Assembly: GCA_046765875.1 (NCBI GenBank)
Contig: JBKPSJ010000146.1
Coordinates: forward strand, 1 to 7,393
Source: DASRHY01 sp046765875
GTDB taxonomy: Bacteria; Actinomycetota; Actinomycetes; Propionibacteriales; Kribbellaceae
Length of the DNA stretch: 7,393 bases
Reading direction: 5' to 3'
A program made the translations under genes and the position numbers. The notes below the pieces were generated by a model. The model saw only the letters and a list, made by a program, of their open reading frames with translations. It made no database searches and was not told the origin of the DNA. Positions 6,229-7,393 of the stretch are shown piece after piece; within the stretch, counting starts at the first letter, position 1; every line of letters starts with the position of its first letter.

Positions 6229-6263
6229 GCGAGGAGCCCGTGCCGCCGGTACGGGCTCCTCGC
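6229..6263 (+). terminator. Hairpin terminator of the sdh operon
   Basis: GCGAGGAGCCCGT (6229-6241) pairs perfectly with ACGGGCTCCTCGC (6251-6263), a 13-bp GC-rich stem. A G-T wobble and two further pairs can extend it, leaving a 3-base loop. It starts 8 bases after the sdhB stop. No U-tract follows (CGTTGTGGG), as is common for actinobacterial intrinsic terminators. It could also act as an mRNA 3'-end stabiliser. Confidence 0.78.
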
Positions 6264-6267
6264 CGTT

Positions 6268-6343
6268 GTGGGTTCCCTTGCGTTGCTGTGGGCGCGCGCA
6301 TCCCATGCAAGTCGCGAACCCACTACGCCGTGCGCGAACCCAC
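6268..6343. repeat. 76-bp imperfect palindromic repeat with 20-bp periodicity
   Basis: Four copies of a GTGGG(TTCGCG)-like word lie in two inverted pairs. GTGGGTTC is at 6268 and GTGGGCGCG at 6288 on the plus strand. CGCGAACCCAC is at 6313-6323 and again, identically, at 6333-6343. Copies within each pair are exactly 20 bp apart, and both inverted pairs share one symmetry centre (6305/6306). Outer arms match over 8 bp (6268-6275 with 6336-6343) and inner arms over 5 and 4 bp. This accounts for most of the 6264-6428 gap. It could be a REP-like repeat, a paired operator array or a long RNA hairpin. No transposase or target-site duplication was seen. Confidence 0.6.
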
Positions 6344-6416
6344 CAGGCTCCTATGGTGCAGACCGAGGCGGTGGTGCCGACCGGCTCGCTGCCGCGACTC
6401 CGCGATCGTACGCAGA

Positions 6417-6422
6417 TAGGGT
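6417..6422 (+). promoter_or_regulatory. Candidate -10 box (TAGGGT) of a leaderless promoter
   Basis: TAGGGT fits the actinobacterial TANNNT -10 pattern and ends 6 bases before the ATG at 6429. Transcription would then start at or next to the start codon, giving a leaderless mRNA. There is no good Shine-Dalgarno apart from the GGG within this hexamer. No convincing -35 is visible 17-18 bases upstream (GCCGCG region). Confidence 0.5.
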
Positions 6423-6428
6423 TATCGC

Positions 6429-6719
6429 ATGGCTGAGCTGCTGACGGACGACCAGATCCAGGGCGCGATCCAGGAAGACCTGACCGACTGGACGGTCGAA
6501 GGCAAGACGCTGGTCCGCAGCGTCGAGAACAAGACGTTCATGGACGGCATCCGGCTGGTCGCGACGGTCGCCCAGGTTGCCGAGGAAATGAACCACCACC
6601 CCGACATCGACATCCGCTGGACCACCGTGACGTTCCGGCTGTCGACGCATTCGGCCGGCGGGCTGACCCAGAACGACCTCGAGCTCGCCCGGGTCATCGA
6701 CGCCGCCGTCGGCCGGTAA
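6429..6719 (+). CDS. 4a-hydroxytetrahydrobiopterin (pterin-4a-carbinolamine) dehydratase
   Basis: Small cytoplasmic enzyme that dehydrates 4a-hydroxytetrahydropterin to the quinonoid dihydropterin, recycling the cofactor of aromatic amino acid hydroxylases; 96 aa, the normal family length. The signature is intact: E53-M-N-H56-H57-P58, a downstream aromatic in IRWTTVTF, and T73-H74-SAGGLTQND83. H56, H57 and H74 correspond to the family's catalytic histidines. The start is the ATG at 6429, directly behind a TAGGGT -10 box, and leaderless expression is likely. No aromatic hydroxylase or pterin gene lies in the window, so its partner is unknown here. It may serve a phenylalanine hydroxylase elsewhere or another pterin-related role. 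It converges with the methyltransferase gene, with only 8 bp between their stops. Confidence 0.95.
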   Translation: MAELLTDDQIQGAIQEDLTDWTVEGKTLVRSVENKTFMDGIRLVATVAQVAEEMNHHPDIDIRWTTVTFRLSTHSAGGLTQNDLELARVIDAAVGR

Positions 6720-6727
6720 GGGTGCGA

Positions 6728-7393
6728 TCAGCGCACCAGCGACGCGGTCACGATGCGGTGCCTGCCGAGCGGCTCCTCCTCGACCGCGAAGCCCGCCTCC
6801 TCGAGCTGACGCCGTACCTCGGGCAGCAAGAAGGTCAGGTAGTACATCACGAAAGGCGGCGATATCAGGGCGTTGCGGACCCGCATCGCCGTATTGAAGC
6901 CGTGTGCCAGCCAGAACTCGGCGGACGCAGGCCCCGGCGGGTAGGACGTGACGAACACGAACCGGCCGCCCGGTCGCAGCACCCGCGCCACCTCGGCGAT
7001 GAAGCGCGGCTGGTCGGCGGCGAGTACGTGGCCCAGCGCGCCGAGGCAGACGACGACGTCGAACACCGGACCGAACGGGGCCCTCATCGCGTCGGCGCGA
7101 ACCCAGCGGATATCGGAACCGCTCAGCCGTTGCTTCGCCACACCGAGCATCCCGTTGCTGATGTCCAGGCCGACGACGAGATCGGAGCACACCCCGCGCA
7201 GCATCTCCGCGGCGGCGCCCGTCCCGCAGCACAGGTCCAGGCCGCGAAGCGGAGCTGGGCCGGCGGCGAGCAGCCGCCCGACCGCGTCGACGACGAAGTC
7301 CGGCGTCCGGAACGGCGTGTGGTCGAACTTGGGAGCGAGCAGGTCGTACCCCCGCTCGGTCGAGGACAGCGCCTGCCTCGCCAGTTCGAACAG
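6728..7393 (-). CDS. Class I SAM-dependent methyltransferase (5'-truncated by window edge)
   Basis: Rossmann-fold methyltransferase of the UbiE/Methyltransf_11 type. 221 residues are visible and the frame stays open to base 7393, so the true start is outside. The ATG at 7204 is internal and would delete the SAM-binding motif. Numbered from 7393: YDLLAPKFDHTPFRTPD (16-32) leads into motif I GLDLCCGTG (51-59). The acidic ribose-binding D77 lies in GLDIS, the motif II region is RADAMRAPF (D101), FDVVVCLGALGHV follows at 111-123, and then VLRPGGRFVFV. The C-terminal part holds EEAGFAVEE before the TGA at 6728-6730. The substrate cannot be told. The family also covers ubiquinone/menaquinone and small-molecule methylation, and nothing nearby assigns it. 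Confidence 0.9.
   Translation of the reverse strand: MFELARQALSSTERGYDLLAPKFDHTPFRTPDFVVDAVGRLLAAGPAPLRGLDLCCGTGAAAEMLRGVCSDLVVGLDISNGMLGVAKQRLSGSDIRWVRADAMRAPFGPVFDVVVCLGALGHVLAADQPRFIAEVARVLRPGGRFVFVTSYPPGPASAEFWLAHGFNTAMRVRNALISPPFVMYYLTFLLPEVRRQLEEAGFAVEEEPLGRHRIVTASLVR

Noticed and set aside
5306..6310. Long minus-strand open frame opposite sdhB and the terminator (334 codons)
   Set aside because: It is low-complexity (Arg/His/Val/Leu-rich), has no recognisable family, and would run through the sdh hairpin and the inter-gene region. The plus strand encodes a complete SdhB.
6313..6343. Two identical 11-bp repeats as a CRISPR remnant
   Set aside because: Units are too short, spaced by only 9 bases, number just two, and have inverted partners; no cas genes are present.
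6728..7204. ATG at 7204 as the methyltransferase start
   Set aside because: The open frame continues to the window edge and encodes the SAM-binding motif DLCCGTG upstream of this ATG, so the short version would lack its cofactor site.

Overview
The window comes from a high-GC actinobacterium (Actinomycetota). The evidence is the strong G/C bias at third codon positions, GTG starts, TANNNT-type -10 hexamers, and a three-gene succinate dehydrogenase operon whose anchor subunit is of the long actinobacterial, mycobacterial Sdh1-like type. A Propionibacteriales/Kribbella-like source is possible, but the sequence alone does not prove it.

Layout, left to right. (1) 1-1231, minus strand: two permease genes of a peptide/nickel-type (Opp/Dpp) ABC importer. 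The OppC-like gene comes first in transcription and the OppB-like gene follows 2 bases later, running off the window edge. (2) 1334-1774, minus: a MutT/NudG-like Nudix hydrolase. (3) 1880-2512, plus and divergent from the Nudix gene: a cysteine-bearing protein of unknown function with an Ada-like AGHRPCxxC motif. A perfect 19-bp palindrome lies just upstream of its start. (4) 2709-6220, plus: sdhC-sdhA-sdhB, a complete succinate:quinone oxidoreductase. The 64-bp sdhA-sdhB gap is spanned by a 23-codon mini-ORF that overlaps both neighbours by 4 bases. (5) 6229-6263: a strong hairpin ending the sdh operon, then a 76-bp dyad-symmetric repeat at 6268-6343. (6) 6429-6719, plus: a pterin-4a-carbinolamine dehydratase that appears leaderless. 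(7) 6728-7393, minus and convergent: a class I SAM methyltransferase cut by the window edge.

How the genes work together. SdhA (flavoprotein), SdhB (three Fe-S clusters) and the five-helix SdhC form one membrane complex. It oxidises succinate in the TCA cycle and passes electrons to menaquinone. SdhC has a Cys/His set on its predicted cytoplasmic side that fits a bound metal centre next to SdhB. The other genes are not functionally tied to this complex. The Nudix gene and the divergent Ada-like gene may share a regulatory region.

No tRNA, rRNA, CRISPR array, transposase or phage gene was seen. Most of the window is conserved housekeeping content. The least explained material is intergenic (1846-1864, 2587-2642, 5403-5474, 6268-6343), plus the unassigned protein at 1880-2512.
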